From assembly GCA_030698665.1 (NCBI GenBank), contig JAUYMI010000021.1, positions 1 through 48,567 of the forward strand: a DNA stretch of 48,567 nucleotides, read 5' to 3'. The position numbers were made by a program, and so were the translations under genes. The notes beneath the pieces were generated by a model. The model did no database searches, was not told where the DNA came from, and was given only the letters and a program-made list of their open reading frames with translations. Of this stretch, positions 1 to 7,198 are shown one piece after another. Origin of the DNA: a bacterium. GTDB taxonomy: Bacteria; Patescibacteriota; Minisyncoccia; Minisyncoccales; UBA10102. The number at the start of each line of letters is the position of its first letter. The first letter of the stretch is position 1.

Positions 1-2
1 GG

Positions 3-494
3 ACGGTAGAAGCAAAAATAAATGGTTCCGTTGTGGGAAGCTCGGTAACGGCAAGTGGAAATTATGGATACAATCCAAATTTACTTTTTGCTATTGATAA
101 CGAAGGAGTGAATGCCGGGAAAACAGTTGAATTCTATATTAATGGCACTAAAGCAAATGAAACAGCGACTTTTACAAACGGCAATTCTAGCCAACTAAAT
201 CTTACTATTCCTGCACCTACTTCAACTCCGACACCAACTCCGACGCCGAGTGGAAGCACTGGTGGTAGTGGAGGCGGAGGTGGAGCAACAACCCCCTCTA
301 CTCCTACATCGCCTTTGAGCGCGGCCGCGCAGAAAGTTGACGCTAACAAAGATGGCAAGATTGATGTTTTGGATTTTAACTCCTTGATGGTCAACTGGGG
401 GAAAACCGGTACTGGCAATGTTGCTGACTTTGACGGCAATGGCAAAGTCGATGTCTTTGAATTCAACTTACTGATGATTAATTGGACACTCTAA
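3..494 (+). CDS. Dockerin-domain surface protein, C-terminal part (5' end outside window)
   Basis: The reading frame is open from the first bases, so the gene begins upstream of the window. The visible part holds a beta-rich segment, then a linker rich in Thr/Pro and Gly/Ser, then two Ca-binding loops of the dockerin type I kind (DANKDGKID and DFDGNGKVD), each followed by a hydrophobic helix segment. Known of the family: dockerins bind cohesin domains to assemble extracellular complexes. The next gene encodes a cohesin-like domain, which supports the call. The upstream function (enzyme or adhesin) cannot be seen. Base composition is more AT-rich than the ribosomal genes downstream. Confidence 0.8.
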   Translation, partial: TVEAKINGSVVGSSVTASGNYGYNPNLLFAIDNEGVNAGKTVEFYINGTKANETATFTNGNSSQLNLTIPAPTSTPTPTPTPSGSTGGSGGGGGATTPSTPTSPLSAAAQKVDANKDGKIDVLDFNSLMVNWGKTGTGNVADFDGNGKVDVFEFNLLMINWTL

Positions 495-501
495 AATTAC
501 T

Positions 502-1254
502 ATGAAAAAATATTTACTTACAATTTTACTGGGAGCGTTCGGGGTAATGGCTATTGCCGCGCCGGCTCTCGCCGCGACCAGCGTATCATTTACGCCGGTC
601 AATGTGAGCGTGCGCCAAGGACAAACCTTTACCCTTACGATTGGGGTAAACCCGCAAGGAGTGAAAAATTATACCGCAAAAACCGAACTTCACTATCCTG
701 CTGACCTTTTGGAAGTAAAGTCATTCACTTTCGCGCCGAGCTGGATGCCGCTTGCTCAATCCGGTTACGACCTTACCGATAATACGAATGGAGTGTTTAT
801 AAAAACCGCGGGCCACCCGGGAGGTATATCTTCGGCGGCCACTTTCGGAACGGTGTCGTTTCTCGCAAAAAAGAGCGGCAACGGGACGATTACTCTAAAC
901 AGCGGCAACTCGTTGGCGTTGGACGCAAACAACCAGAACGTCTTGAGTACGGCTCCTGTTCAAGCATCCGTTCTTGTGAGCGCCGTGTCAGTGCCAGCGG
1001 AGGAGCAAACAGAAGAGCAAGCCCCACAAATTCAGGAGCAAGAGCCGGGAGCCGAGGAAACTGCTGAGGAGACTCCTTCTATAACAGAAGAGGAAAAGCA
1101 GCCTGAAATGCGGCTTGGACTGGCGGCGGCGATCGGCGAACTCGTTACCTTGGGAACGAACAACGCGCTGGTTGGAATCCTGCTGGCGTTTGTTATGATT
1201 CTTGGAGGCGCATGGCTTGCGAGGCGCTATTTTGCTTCTCGGCCCAAATCCTAA
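502..1254 (+). CDS. Cohesin-like domain protein with C-terminal membrane anchor
   Basis: A 250-aa protein with a Sec signal peptide (basic start, hydrophobic core, ALAA cleavage region near residue 25), a beta-sandwich domain at about residues 26-160 that resembles cohesin (V-x-V-R-Q-G-Q-T-F start, then LHYPADLLEV and FGTVSFLAKKSG motifs), a Glu/Pro/Gln-rich spacer at about 165-205, and a transmembrane helix at about 223-243 ending in basic residues. It would be held in the cell envelope and could display a receptor for the dockerin of the preceding gene, which ends 7 bp upstream. No Shine-Dalgarno is seen; a TAAAAT lies 4 bp before the ATG. The cohesin assignment is by pattern, not by search. 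Confidence 0.75.
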   Translation: MKKYLLTILLGAFGVMAIAAPALAATSVSFTPVNVSVRQGQTFTLTIGVNPQGVKNYTAKTELHYPADLLEVKSFTFAPSWMPLAQSGYDLTDNTNGVFIKTAGHPGGISSAATFGTVSFLAKKSGNGTITLNSGNSLALDANNQNVLSTAPVQASVLVSAVSVPAEEQTEEQAPQIQEQEPGAEETAEETPSITEEEKQPEMRLGLAAAIGELVTLGTNNALVGILLAFVMILGGAWLARRYFASRPKS

Positions 1255-1301
1255 GAGGGCAACTGCTGGTGTTGACATTGAGATTAAGATGTGAGCTCCC
1301 T

Positions 1302-1366
1302 GGGCGATTCTTTTACGGCTCCGCAGAGCTCCGCCTAAATCGCCCGCGAAAACCAAGCAGTTGGTT
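1302..1366 (+). other. Pair of hairpins in the 3' region of the cohesin-like gene
   Basis: An 8-bp perfect inverted repeat (GGGCGATT at 1302-1309, AATCGCCC at 1338-1345) encloses a 28-nt loop, and is followed by AACCAA/TTGGTT at 1351-1366. Together with the terminator next to it this gives three consecutive stem-loops. No protein-coding frame is convincing and no promoter is clear just upstream (a TTGACA at 1272 lacks a -10). It may be a structured 3' UTR or a small RNA processed from it. Confidence 0.5.
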
Positions 1367-1367
1367 T

Positions 1368-1391
1368 CCGCCCCCTCAAGGGGCGGTTTTC
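1368..1391 (+). terminator. Intrinsic terminator after the cohesin-like gene
   Basis: Seven-bp GC stem CCGCCCC (1368-1374) / GGGGCGG (1380-1386), loop CTCAA, followed by TTTTCTT. It closes the transcript of the dockerin/cohesin genes. Confidence 0.85.
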
Positions 1392-1420
1392 TTGACCCTT
1401 CTGATATTTTCCCTTATAGT
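1392..1420 (+). promoter_or_regulatory. Sigma70-type promoter of a short transcription unit
   Basis: TTGACC (1392-1397), 17-bp spacer, TATAGT (1415-1420). Predicted start near 1427. It lies directly after the preceding terminator and drives a unit that ends at the hairpin at 1684-1710. Confidence 0.7.
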
Positions 1421-1455
1421 GCCAGGTAGCGAAGGGCTCTAGTGGAAGGGTGTGT

Positions 1456-1698
1456 ATGTCCCGGCGAGGACATCCCGCGAGCAGCAAGAAGGCACGTGTC
1501 GCCACAGGACGTCAGAAGGATGTCGCAAAGACCGCGAAGGCCCGAGGATGTCCCATTGACTGGAGCAGGAACGGAGACGCGCACGTTGGCGCGTGCCGGA
1601 ACCCTCGGTGCAACGCCATCCTTTCAGTAGGAGCGCATATCACTCCCAGTTTGTCTGCCAAGTGCCGGGGGCAAGGCGGCAGGGGACGGGCGGCATAG
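1456..1698 (+). CDS. Possible small basic Cys-containing protein (or structured RNA)
   Basis: Between a good promoter and a good terminator lies an 80-codon frame starting ATG at 1456, with GGAAGG about 8 bp upstream as ribosome binding site. The N-terminal part is rich in Lys/Arg/Ala; the C-terminal half has four Cys (GCPIDW, ACRNPRC, AKCRG) that could bind zinc. No family is recognised. Against coding: other frames are also open here, and the RNA could fold (ATGTCC/GGACAT at 1455-1473; GGACATCC at 1468-1475 can pair with GGATGTCC at 1546-1553). The transcription unit is well supported, its product is not. Confidence 0.4.
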   Translation: MSRRGHPASSKKARVATGRQKDVAKTAKARGCPIDWSRNGDAHVGACRNPRCNAILSVGAHITPSLSAKCRGQGGRGRAA

Positions 1699-1710
1699 CC
1701 GTCCTTTTTC
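1684..1710 (+). terminator. Intrinsic terminator of the short unit
   Basis: GGACGG (1684-1689) / CCGTCC (1699-1704), 9-nt loop, followed by TTTTTCTTTTT. It separates the short transcription unit from the ribosomal protein promoter 11 bp further on. Confidence 0.8.
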
Positions 1711-1720
1711 TTTTTGGATA

Positions 1721-1749
1721 TTGACATTTTCTCTGGCATGCAATATAAT
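1721..1749 (+). promoter_or_regulatory. Consensus promoter of the ribosomal protein cluster
   Basis: Perfect TTGACA (1721-1726), 17-bp spacer, perfect TATAAT (1744-1749). Predicted start at about 1756-1757, giving a leader of roughly 83 nt before rplC. The exact consensus match fits an RNA polymerase whose alpha subunit seems to lack the UP-element-binding C-terminal domain. Confidence 0.9.
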
Positions 1750-1756
1750 TGAGCGT

Positions 1757-1780
1757 ATGAAGTTTGTCGTTTACTTGTGA
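1757..1780 (+). CDS. Possible leader peptide MKFVVYL upstream of rplC
   Basis: A 7-codon frame ATG (1757) to TGA (1778-1780) begins 7 bp after the TATAAT box, at the predicted transcription start, the same spacing seen at the starts of several real genes in this window. Its second half overlaps the first leader hairpin (1766-1785). It could be a leaderless leader peptide, but a frame this short can arise by chance. Confidence 0.3.
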   Translation: MKFVVYL

Positions 1781-1829
1781 ACGACTGGAGTACCAGATCC
1801 CTCATACGGGCTGATACCCCGTGTTTTTT
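1766..1829 (+). promoter_or_regulatory. rplC leader with attenuator-like hairpin
   Basis: Two stems lie between promoter and rplC: GTCGTT (1766-1771) / AACGAC (1780-1785), and ATACGGG (1804-1810) / CCCGTGT (1818-1824), the second running into six T (1824-1829). The second has the form of an intrinsic terminator and ends 10 bp before the rplC start. Known of ribosomal operons: leaders often mediate feedback by a ribosomal protein such as L4, which is encoded here as second gene. Control by attenuation is inference. Confidence 0.55.
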
Positions 1830-1839
1830 GTGAAAGGAC

Positions 1840-2436
1840 ATGAAAGCAATACTGGGCAGAAAAATTGGCATGACGCAGGTCTTCGCTGAGAACGGAACCG
1901 TGACCCCGGTTACCCTGATTCAAGCTGGTCCTTGTCTCGTTGTGGGAGTGATGAACAAAGAGAAGGACGGGTATGAGGCGCTTCAGCTTGGCTTTGAGGC
2001 GTTGGTAGAGGCAAAACAGATGAAGTCCAAGAACGGAAAGCAATTTCGCCACATTCGCGAGTTCCGCAACGGGGGCTCAGAGCAGAAACCAGGAGATGAG
2101 GTTTCTGTTTCTATTTTTACAGAGGGAGAGATGGTCCAGGTGTCAGGAACATCCAAGGGAAAGGGATATCAGGGAGGAGTGAAGCGGCACGGGTTCTCAG
2201 GGAAGAACGCCAGTCATGGTGTCAAGCACGAACACCGAACCTTGGGGTCCGTGGGCTCTGCCTTCCCTCAGCGGGTGATCAAGGGCCGCAAGATGCCGGG
2301 CCACATGGGAGCTGACCGCGTGACGGTCAAGAACCTCAAAGTGATGAAGATTGACGAGAAAGGGAATGTGCTGGCCGTGAAGGGAGCGGTTCCAGGCCCA
2401 AGAGGGACCTTGCTCCAGGTAGTTTCAAAGCGATGA
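1840..2436 (+). CDS. rplC: 50S ribosomal protein L3
   Basis: 198 aa. The start MKAILGRKIGMTQVF, the central loop with GKGYQGGVKRHGFSG, and GRKMPGHMG near residue 150 are typical of bacterial L3, a 23S rRNA-binding protein near the peptidyl transferase centre that starts 50S assembly. The start at 1840 has an AAAGGA ribosome binding site 5 bp upstream. It heads the cluster; rpsJ (S10), which comes first in many bacteria, is absent here and must lie elsewhere. The stop overlaps the rplD start by 4 bp (ATGA). Confidence 0.97.
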   Translation: MKAILGRKIGMTQVFAENGTVTPVTLIQAGPCLVVGVMNKEKDGYEALQLGFEALVEAKQMKSKNGKQFRHIREFRNGGSEQKPGDEVSVSIFTEGEMVQVSGTSKGKGYQGGVKRHGFSGKNASHGVKHEHRTLGSVGSAFPQRVIKGRKMPGHMGADRVTVKNLKVMKIDEKGNVLAVKGAVPGPRGTLLQVVSKR

Positions 2437-3062
2437 AGACGTCTGTGTATAACATGGCAGGTGAGAAGACGGGAGAGGTGGAGCTCCCAAAGCAGCTCTT
2501 TGAGGTTGCTATGAATCAGGATTTGGTGCATCAGGTAGCTACTTCCCAAATGGCGAATCGGCGCATTGTGAGGGCCAAGACGAAGGACCGAAGCGAGGTG
2601 TCGGGCGGAGGTAAAAAGCCCTGGCGGCAGAAGGGGACAGGGCGGGCCCGCCACGGCTCCAATCGTTCTCCCATATGGAAAGGAGGAGGAGTAACCTTTG
2701 GCCCTACTGGACGAGAGAATTTTTCAAAGAAGATTAACGCCAAGATGAGAAGAAAGGCCTTAGCTATGGTCCTCACGGCCAAGGCGAAGGAGGATCATGT
2801 GATTCTCACAGATGACGTGAAGCTGGAGGCTCCCAAGACCAAGTTCATGGCGGGATTCCTGGCTAAGCTTCCTTCAGCCATGGGATCGGGTCTCCTGGTG
2901 CTCCCGGGCATGGAGCAGGATCTCATCCGTTCTTCCCGCAACCTCAGGAAGATTCAGCCCGTGCAGGCGCGGGAACTTAACTGTCTGGACCTGCTTTCAG
3001 TCCAGTATGTAATCATGCCAAAAGCGTCAGTTGAGGTATTAGAAAAGACCTTTGTGAAGTAA
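2433..3062 (+). CDS. rplD: 50S ribosomal protein L4
   Basis: 209 aa. Motifs of L4: the extended loop with GGGKKPWRQKGTGRARHGS near residues 58-80 that reaches into the exit tunnel, and FGPTGRENFSKKINAKMRRKA after it. In E. coli L4 is also the autogenous repressor of the S10 operon; the hairpin-bearing leader upstream of rplC makes a similar role possible here, though not shown. Starts within the rplC stop codon (ATGA overlap). Confidence 0.97.
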   Translation: MKTSVYNMAGEKTGEVELPKQLFEVAMNQDLVHQVATSQMANRRIVRAKTKDRSEVSGGGKKPWRQKGTGRARHGSNRSPIWKGGGVTFGPTGRENFSKKINAKMRRKALAMVLTAKAKEDHVILTDDVKLEAPKTKFMAGFLAKLPSAMGSGLLVLPGMEQDLIRSSRNLRKIQPVQARELNCLDLLSVQYVIMPKASVEVLEKTFVK

Positions 3063-3063
3063 T

Positions 3064-3453
3064 ATGGTAGCCTTGAACCCATTTCGTAAAAAAGAAGAAA
3101 CAAAGAAGACCACGAAGGCCGAGTTGATAGAGGAGCCCGTGAAGGAAGAGAGGAAGCAGGCCGTGGTTCGCTTCAGTTCTCTTGGTGTGCTGGAGCGTCC
3201 CCATGTAACAGAGAAGGCCGGTTCCCTGGCCGAACGGGGGGTATACGTTTTTAAGGTTTCCCCAAGGGCCGCGAAGGGGCAGGTGAAGGAGGCCGTGGAA
3301 AAGACCTACGGCGTGAAGGTTGTGGGAGTGAGGATGATTAAGATTCCTGGCAAGTCGATTCGTCTGGGCAAGACCAAGGGAGTGAAGAAGGGGTACAGAA
3401 AGGCGCTCGTCCAGCTTGCGAAGGGCCAGGAGATTGAGATTATGCCGCGATAG
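3064..3453 (+). CDS. rplW: 50S ribosomal protein L23, with N-terminal extension
   Basis: 129 aa, longer than the usual ~95-100. The L23 core begins at about residue 42 (VLERPHVTEKAGSLAE) and carries YGVKVVGVRMIKIPGK. L23 sits at the tunnel exit and docks trigger factor and SRP. The first ~38 residues are a charged Lys/Glu-rich extension that may be disordered on the ribosome surface. A later start is not obvious: ATG 3064 follows the rplD stop by one base. Confidence 0.95.
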   Translation: MVALNPFRKKEETKKTTKAELIEEPVKEERKQAVVRFSSLGVLERPHVTEKAGSLAERGVYVFKVSPRAAKGQVKEAVEKTYGVKVVGVRMIKIPGKSIRLGKTKGVKKGYRKALVQLAKGQEIEIMPR

Positions 3454-3455
3454 CC

Positions 3456-4235
3456 ATGAAAGGAACTTCAAAGAAAAAGCCGGAACGCAGTCTCCTAGTC
3501 TCCCTCAAGAAGACCGGAGGGAGAAATCAGAGAGGGAGGATCACCGTCCGCCACCGGGGTGGAGGTGCCCGCAAGCTCTGGCGCAGGGTTGACTTTGCAC
3601 AGGAAAAGCTTGGCGTGCCGGGAGTGATCCGAGCTGTTGAGTATGACCCGAACCGGAACGCCTTTTTGGCCTTAGTCGAGCACGAGGATGGAGAGATGCG
3701 CTACCAGCTGGCGGCCCACGGACTCAAAGAAGGGGATTCCGTACTCTGCGCAGAAGAGGTGGAGGTGAATCCCGGCAACCGTACGAGGCTCAAGAACCTT
3801 CCGGTTGGAACCTCGGTGTACGCAGTTGAGCTCATGCCAGGTTCCGGGGGCTCAATCGTCAGGGGAGCCGGGGCTGAGGCCAAGGTGCTTGCTCACGAGG
3901 GAGGATTCGTGCATCTTGCCCTGCCGTCTTCTGAGATAAGGAAGGTTTCAGAGCAGAGTTTTGCCACGGTTGGCATGGTTTCAAATCCCGAGTTCAGGTA
4001 TAAGAATATAGGAAAAGCAGGGAGCAACAGATTGAAAGGTTGGCGCCCAACGGTTCGCGGCAGTGCCATGAATCCTGTTGACCATCCGCATGGGGGAGGT
4101 GAGGGAAGAAGCGGAATCGGTATGAAGCACCCTAAGACCCCGTGGGGCAAGCCCGCCTTGGGAGTCAAGACAAGAAAGCGCAAGTGGACGGACAAGCTGA
4201 TTGTGAAACGCAGGAAGAAGAAAAAGAAGAAGTAG
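3456..4235 (+). CDS. rplB: 50S ribosomal protein L2
   Basis: 259 aa, slightly shorter than the usual ~275. Contains RGRITVRHRGGGARKLWR near the N-terminus and the conserved C-terminal RGSAMNPVDHPHGGGEGRS with the His important for peptidyl transferase activity, followed by a lysine-rich tail (KRRKKKKKK). L2 bridges the subunits through 23S rRNA. Shares the operon with close spacing on both sides. Confidence 0.97.
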   Translation: MKGTSKKKPERSLLVSLKKTGGRNQRGRITVRHRGGGARKLWRRVDFAQEKLGVPGVIRAVEYDPNRNAFLALVEHEDGEMRYQLAAHGLKEGDSVLCAEEVEVNPGNRTRLKNLPVGTSVYAVELMPGSGGSIVRGAGAEAKVLAHEGGFVHLALPSSEIRKVSEQSFATVGMVSNPEFRYKNIGKAGSNRLKGWRPTVRGSAMNPVDHPHGGGEGRSGIGMKHPKTPWGKPALGVKTRKRKWTDKLIVKRRKKKKKK

Positions 4236-4240
4236 AGCAT

Positions 4241-4528
4241 ATGGCACGATCACTCAAAAAAGGACCCTACGTTTCAGAGCGTCTGCAAAGGCGCGTGGAG
4301 GGCAAGAAGCCAGGCGAAGTAGAGTTGATTAAAACCTGGGAGCGTTCTGCCGTCATCTCTCCTGAGATGATCGGACACGCGTTTGCCGTGCACAATGGAA
4401 AGGAGTTTATTCAGGTCAAGCCCACAGAAGAGATGGTCGGGCACAAGCTGGGAGAGTTCGCTGCGACCACCAAGTTTGTCCGACACGGAGGCAAGATGCA
4501 AAAGGAACTGGAACAGGAAAAGAAGTAG
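4241..4528 (+). CDS. rpsS: 30S ribosomal protein S19
   Basis: 95 aa from ATG 4241 (MARSLKKGPYVSERL), the typical S19 start; the frame is open further upstream but that part overlaps rplB. Core motif TWERSAVISPEMIGHAFAVHNGK and HKLGEFAATTKFVRHGG. S19 forms the 30S head with S13 near the A-site finger. Lies 5 bp after rplB and 1 bp before rplV. Confidence 0.97.
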   Translation: MARSLKKGPYVSERLQRRVEGKKPGEVELIKTWERSAVISPEMIGHAFAVHNGKEFIQVKPTEEMVGHKLGEFAATTKFVRHGGKMQKELEQEKK

Positions 4529-4529
4529 C

Positions 4530-5030
4530 ATGAACACACGAGCTTCAGTAAAATACATCAGGATTGCCCCGCGGAAGGTCAGGCTGGTCGCAGATCTCAT
4601 CCGCAACAAGAAGGCGTCAGACGCGCTGACTCAGCTTCAGTTTACGACCAAAAAGGGAGCGGACCCCATCCGCAAGCTTCTCAATTCAGCCATTGCCTCG
4701 GCCCAGCAGCAGTATGAGGTGAATCCGTCTGAGTTGAAGATTGTGAAGATTACGGTGGACGAAGGTCCCAAGCTCAAGCGCTGGCGCGCTCGGGCGCGTG
4801 GTGCCGCGTATCAGATTCAAAAGAAGAGCTCTCATATTTCCCTGGAGCTGGAGATCGGGAAAGCGGTCAAAAAAACCCGGAGTGCTAGCCCGGTCAAGGC
4901 CGAGGAACCCGTTGAGGTGGAAAAAAAGACGGGAGAAGCACGAGACTCCAGGCGCCCTGATGTTCGATCGAGGAAGGCAGAGCAGAGGAGAGGAGGCGTT
5001 GGTAGGATATTCAGAAGAAAAGTGATCTAA
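4530..5030 (+). CDS. rplV: 50S ribosomal protein L22, with C-terminal extension
   Basis: 166 aa from ATG 4530 (MNTRASVKYIRIAPRKVRLVAD). Residues 1-112 match L22, including the tunnel-lining loop region near GPKLKRWRARARGAA. The remaining ~55 residues are charged (Lys/Arg/Glu), ending GRIFRRKVI, and are not part of standard ~110-aa L22. L22 contacts all 23S domains and lines the exit tunnel. The longer frame starting at 4383 is only overlap with rpsS. Confidence 0.96.
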   Translation: MNTRASVKYIRIAPRKVRLVADLIRNKKASDALTQLQFTTKKGADPIRKLLNSAIASAQQQYEVNPSELKIVKITVDEGPKLKRWRARARGAAYQIQKKSSHISLELEIGKAVKKTRSASPVKAEEPVEVEKKTGEARDSRRPDVRSRKAEQRRGGVGRIFRRKVI

Positions 5031-5032
5031 CC

Positions 5033-5692
5033 ATGGCACACAAAGTTCACCCAAAAGTATTCAGACTGAGGAAGGCCGGCGACTGGATGTCCCGTTGGAT
5101 GACGAAGGGGCGCCCTGCGGGGTTTCTCAAAGGGGATTTTCTCATTCGAGACTATATTGAGAAGCGCCTGCACGATATGGGTGTCGCTTCAGTTGAGATT
5201 GAACGCTTTGCGGGCAAGCTCAACGTGATTATTAACTCTTCCCGCCCAGGGCTCATCATCGGTCGGGGAGGATCGGGCGTTGAGGAGATGCGCAAGGATC
5301 TTATGAACATCCTGAGAACAAAGGCAGGGCACGAACTTGCGCAGGGAGAACTCCGCTTGGAGATTCGGGAGATTAAGAATCCTTGGACCTCTTCGGCCCT
5401 GTCGGGTCAGTGGATTGCCCAGCAGTTAGAGCACAGAAAACCCTTTCGCATGACACTGCGTCAGACCATGAACAAGATCATGGCGAATAAGGAGATTTTG
5501 GGAGCACGTATTGATATTGCGGGGCGTCTGGGGGGAGCTGACATTGCAAGGAGAGAGACAACGAGAAAGGGGCGCCTTCCCCTGCAGACCCTGAGGTCTG
5601 ATATTGACTATGCTTTGACAGAGGCAAAAACGACCTACGGAACCATTGGCGTGAAGGTCTGGATGTACAAGGGAGAGAAGTTTGAATCCTAA
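5033..5692 (+). CDS. rpsC: 30S ribosomal protein S3
   Basis: 219 aa. KH-type RNA-binding domain with [15 protein letters not shown] at about residues 74-88 and the C-terminal domain with [12 protein letters not shown] and [17 protein letters not shown]3 lies at the mRNA entry site of the 30S head. Typical start [12 protein letters not shown], 2 bp after the rplV stop. Confidence 0.97.
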   Translation: MAHKVHPKVFRLRKAGDWMSRWMTKGRPAGFLKGDFLIRDYIEKRLHDMGVASVEIERFAGKLNVIINSSRPGLIIGRGGSGVEEMRKDLMNILRTKAGHELAQGELRLEIREIKNPWTSSALSGQWIAQQLEHRKPFRMTLRQTMNKIMANKEILGARIDIAGRLGGADIARRETTRKGRLPLQTLRSDIDYALTEAKTTYGTIGVKVWMYKGEKFES

Positions 5693-5697
5693 CTGCC

Positions 5698-6108
5698 ATG
5701 TTAGCTCCAAAGAAGGTAAAACATCGAAAGTGGCACAAGGGGAGGTCCCGAAACAGGGACGTGAGTTTGCGGGGAACCGAGGTTTCGTTCGGTGCCTACG
5801 GATTGAAGGCTACTTCGGCACAATGGGTTTCTTCCCGCCAGATTGAGGCTGCCAGGCGTGCGATTATTCGCTACCTCAGGAAGGGGGGTAAGATGTGGAT
5901 CCGTATCTTTCCCGACAAGCCCGTGACCAAGAAGGGGGACGAGACGCCCATGGGAGGAGGGAAGGGAGCTCCGGACCATTACGTGGCCACGGTGCGCCCC
6001 GGCAGAGTCCTTTTTGAAGTTGATGGTATTCCAGAAGAAATGGCAAAGGAGGCGTTTCGCAAGGCCTCAGCCAAGCTTCCCGTATCCGTGAAGTTTATCA
6101 AACGATAA
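5698..6108 (+). CDS. rplP: 50S ribosomal protein L16
   Basis: 136 aa. Typical L16 start [17 protein letters not shown], the segment [32 protein letters not shown], and the arginine-containing loop [13 protein letters not shown] that reaches the tRNA acceptor arms. No obvious Shine-Dalgarno in the 5-bp gap after rpsC, so translation is probably coupled to the upstream gene. Confidence 0.97.
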   Translation: MLAPKKVKHRKWHKGRSRNRDVSLRGTEVSFGAYGLKATSAQWVSSRQIEAARRAIIRYLRKGGKMWIRIFPDKPVTKKGDETPMGGGKGAPDHYVATVRPGRVLFEVDGIPEEMAKEAFRKASAKLPVSVKFIKR

Positions 6109-6110
6109 TT

Positions 6111-6293
6111 ATGAAACCAGGAGAGATCAGACAAAAGTCGCAAGATCAGTCAGAGCAGGAATTAAGGAGCCTGCGAGAAAAGCTCAACAGCATGAAGTTT
6201 GACATGGCTGCGGGAAAGGTGAAGAATATTGATGACCTGCGGAGGACCAAGCGCGACATTGCGAGAATTTTAACAATACTCCGAGAGAAATAA
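6111..6293 (+). CDS. rpmC: 50S ribosomal protein L29
   Basis: 60 aa, the usual L29 length: two helices with [19 protein letters not shown] and [18 protein letters not shown]29 sits near the exit tunnel beside L23. Only 2 bp after rplP and 1 bp before rpsQ. Confidence 0.95.
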   Translation: MKPGEIRQKSQDQSEQELRSLREKLNSMKFDMAAGKVKNIDDLRRTKRDIARILTILREK

Positions 6294-6294
6294 T

Positions 6295-6531
6295 ATGCCA
6301 AAGACACGGCTCACAGGAATTGTTGTTTCAGATAAGATGGATAAGACCGTCGTGGTTCGGGTTGAGCGTCTGAAGGCCCATCCAAAGTACCTCAGGCGTT
6401 TTCGCACACATACCAAGTACAAGGCGCATGACGAGAACAACGAGTACAAGACTGGAGACACGGTGCAGATTGAAGAGACGCCTCCTGAAAGCCGGGAGAA
6501 GCGGTGGGTTGTCATAAAGAAGATATCATGA
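6295..6531 (+). CDS. rpsQ: 30S ribosomal protein S17
   Basis: 78 aa, OB-fold 16S rRNA-binding protein. Motifs [31 protein letters not shown] and [19 protein letters not shown] are typical. The stop overlaps the rplN start (ATGA at 6528-6531). Confidence 0.96.
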   Translation: MPKTRLTGIVVSDKMDKTVVVRVERLKAHPKYLRRFRTHTKYKAHDENNEYKTGDTVQIEETPPESREKRWVVIKKIS

Positions 6532-6896
6532 TCCAGCCCGAAACCAGATTGAAGGTTGCCGACAACACGGGAGCAAAGATTATCCAGTGTTTTAGGGTTA
6601 TCGGAGGAACGCGCAAGCGCGTGGCCCAGTTAGGTGATATCATTGTCGCCTCAGTCAAGGTGGCAGAGCCCCGGCGTACCGTCAAGAAGCATGAGATTGT
6701 TCGTGCCGTTGTTGTGCGCCAGAGGAAAGCATACCGCAGGAGCGACGGATCATACATTTCTTTTGACGAAAACGCGGCCGTGATTATTGATGCGAACCGC
6801 GAGCCCAGGGGAGGGAGAATCTTCGGTCCCATTCCGCGGGAAGTAAGGGAAAAGGGATTTGGGAAAATAGCAACGATGGCAAGCGAAGTCGTATGA
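6528..6896 (+). CDS. rplN: 50S ribosomal protein L14
   Basis: 122 aa from ATG 6528 ([17 protein letters not shown]), the standard L14 start and length. Contains the beta-barrel core, [10 protein letters not shown], and [15 protein letters not shown] at the end. L14 makes inter-subunit bridges and binds the silencing factor RsfS. Overlaps both neighbours by 4 bp. Confidence 0.97.
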   Translation: MIQPETRLKVADNTGAKIIQCFRVIGGTRKRVAQLGDIIVASVKVAEPRRTVKKHEIVRAVVVRQRKAYRRSDGSYISFDENAAVIIDANREPRGGRIFGPIPREVREKGFGKIATMASEVV

Positions 6897-7198
6897 AAAT
6901 CAGGAAGGGAGACAACGTTCTTGTTATTTCAGGCAAGGACCGTGGCAGGAAGGGCAAGGTTGAGCGGATTTTGAGAGTTGAGGGACGGGTCCTTGTTGAA
7001 GGAATCAATGTGAAGACCCGGCACGCGAGAGGCAAGCGTCAAGGAGAAAAGGGCCAGATTATTCAGGTTATAGCTCCTCTCCAGGTCTCCAACCTTAAGC
7101 TCGTCTGCCCTCACTGCGGAAAGGCAACCAGAGTTGCCGTGAAGGGTGAGGGAAAGAGCAAGATCAGAGTATGCAAGATGTGTCAAAAGGCCATATGA
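6893..7198 (+). CDS. rplX: 50S ribosomal protein L24, zinc-site form
   Basis: 101 aa. N-terminal KOW motif ([23 protein letters not shown]), then [13 protein letters not shown]. The C-terminal part has two CxxC pairs (CPHC near residue 72 and CKMC near residue 94), so this copy can hold zinc, as in many bacterial L24 proteins. L24 starts 50S assembly by binding the 5' part of 23S rRNA. Overlaps rplE by 4 bp. Confidence 0.96.
   Translation: MKIRKGDNVLVISGKDRGRKGKVERILRVEGRVLVEGINVKTRHARGKRQGEKGQIIQVIAPLQVSNLKLVCPHCGKATRVAVKGEGKSKIRVCKMCQKAI

Noticed and set aside
1420-1710. RNase P RNA, SRP RNA or tmRNA in the short transcription unit
   Set aside because: None of the conserved cores that I know of these RNAs could be found; no tRNA-like end, no SRP domain IV sequence, no RNase P conserved regions.
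1512-1871. 119-aa frame on the minus strand
   Set aside because: It runs through a terminator, a consensus plus-strand promoter and the rplC start; no promoter or known motif; a shadow frame.
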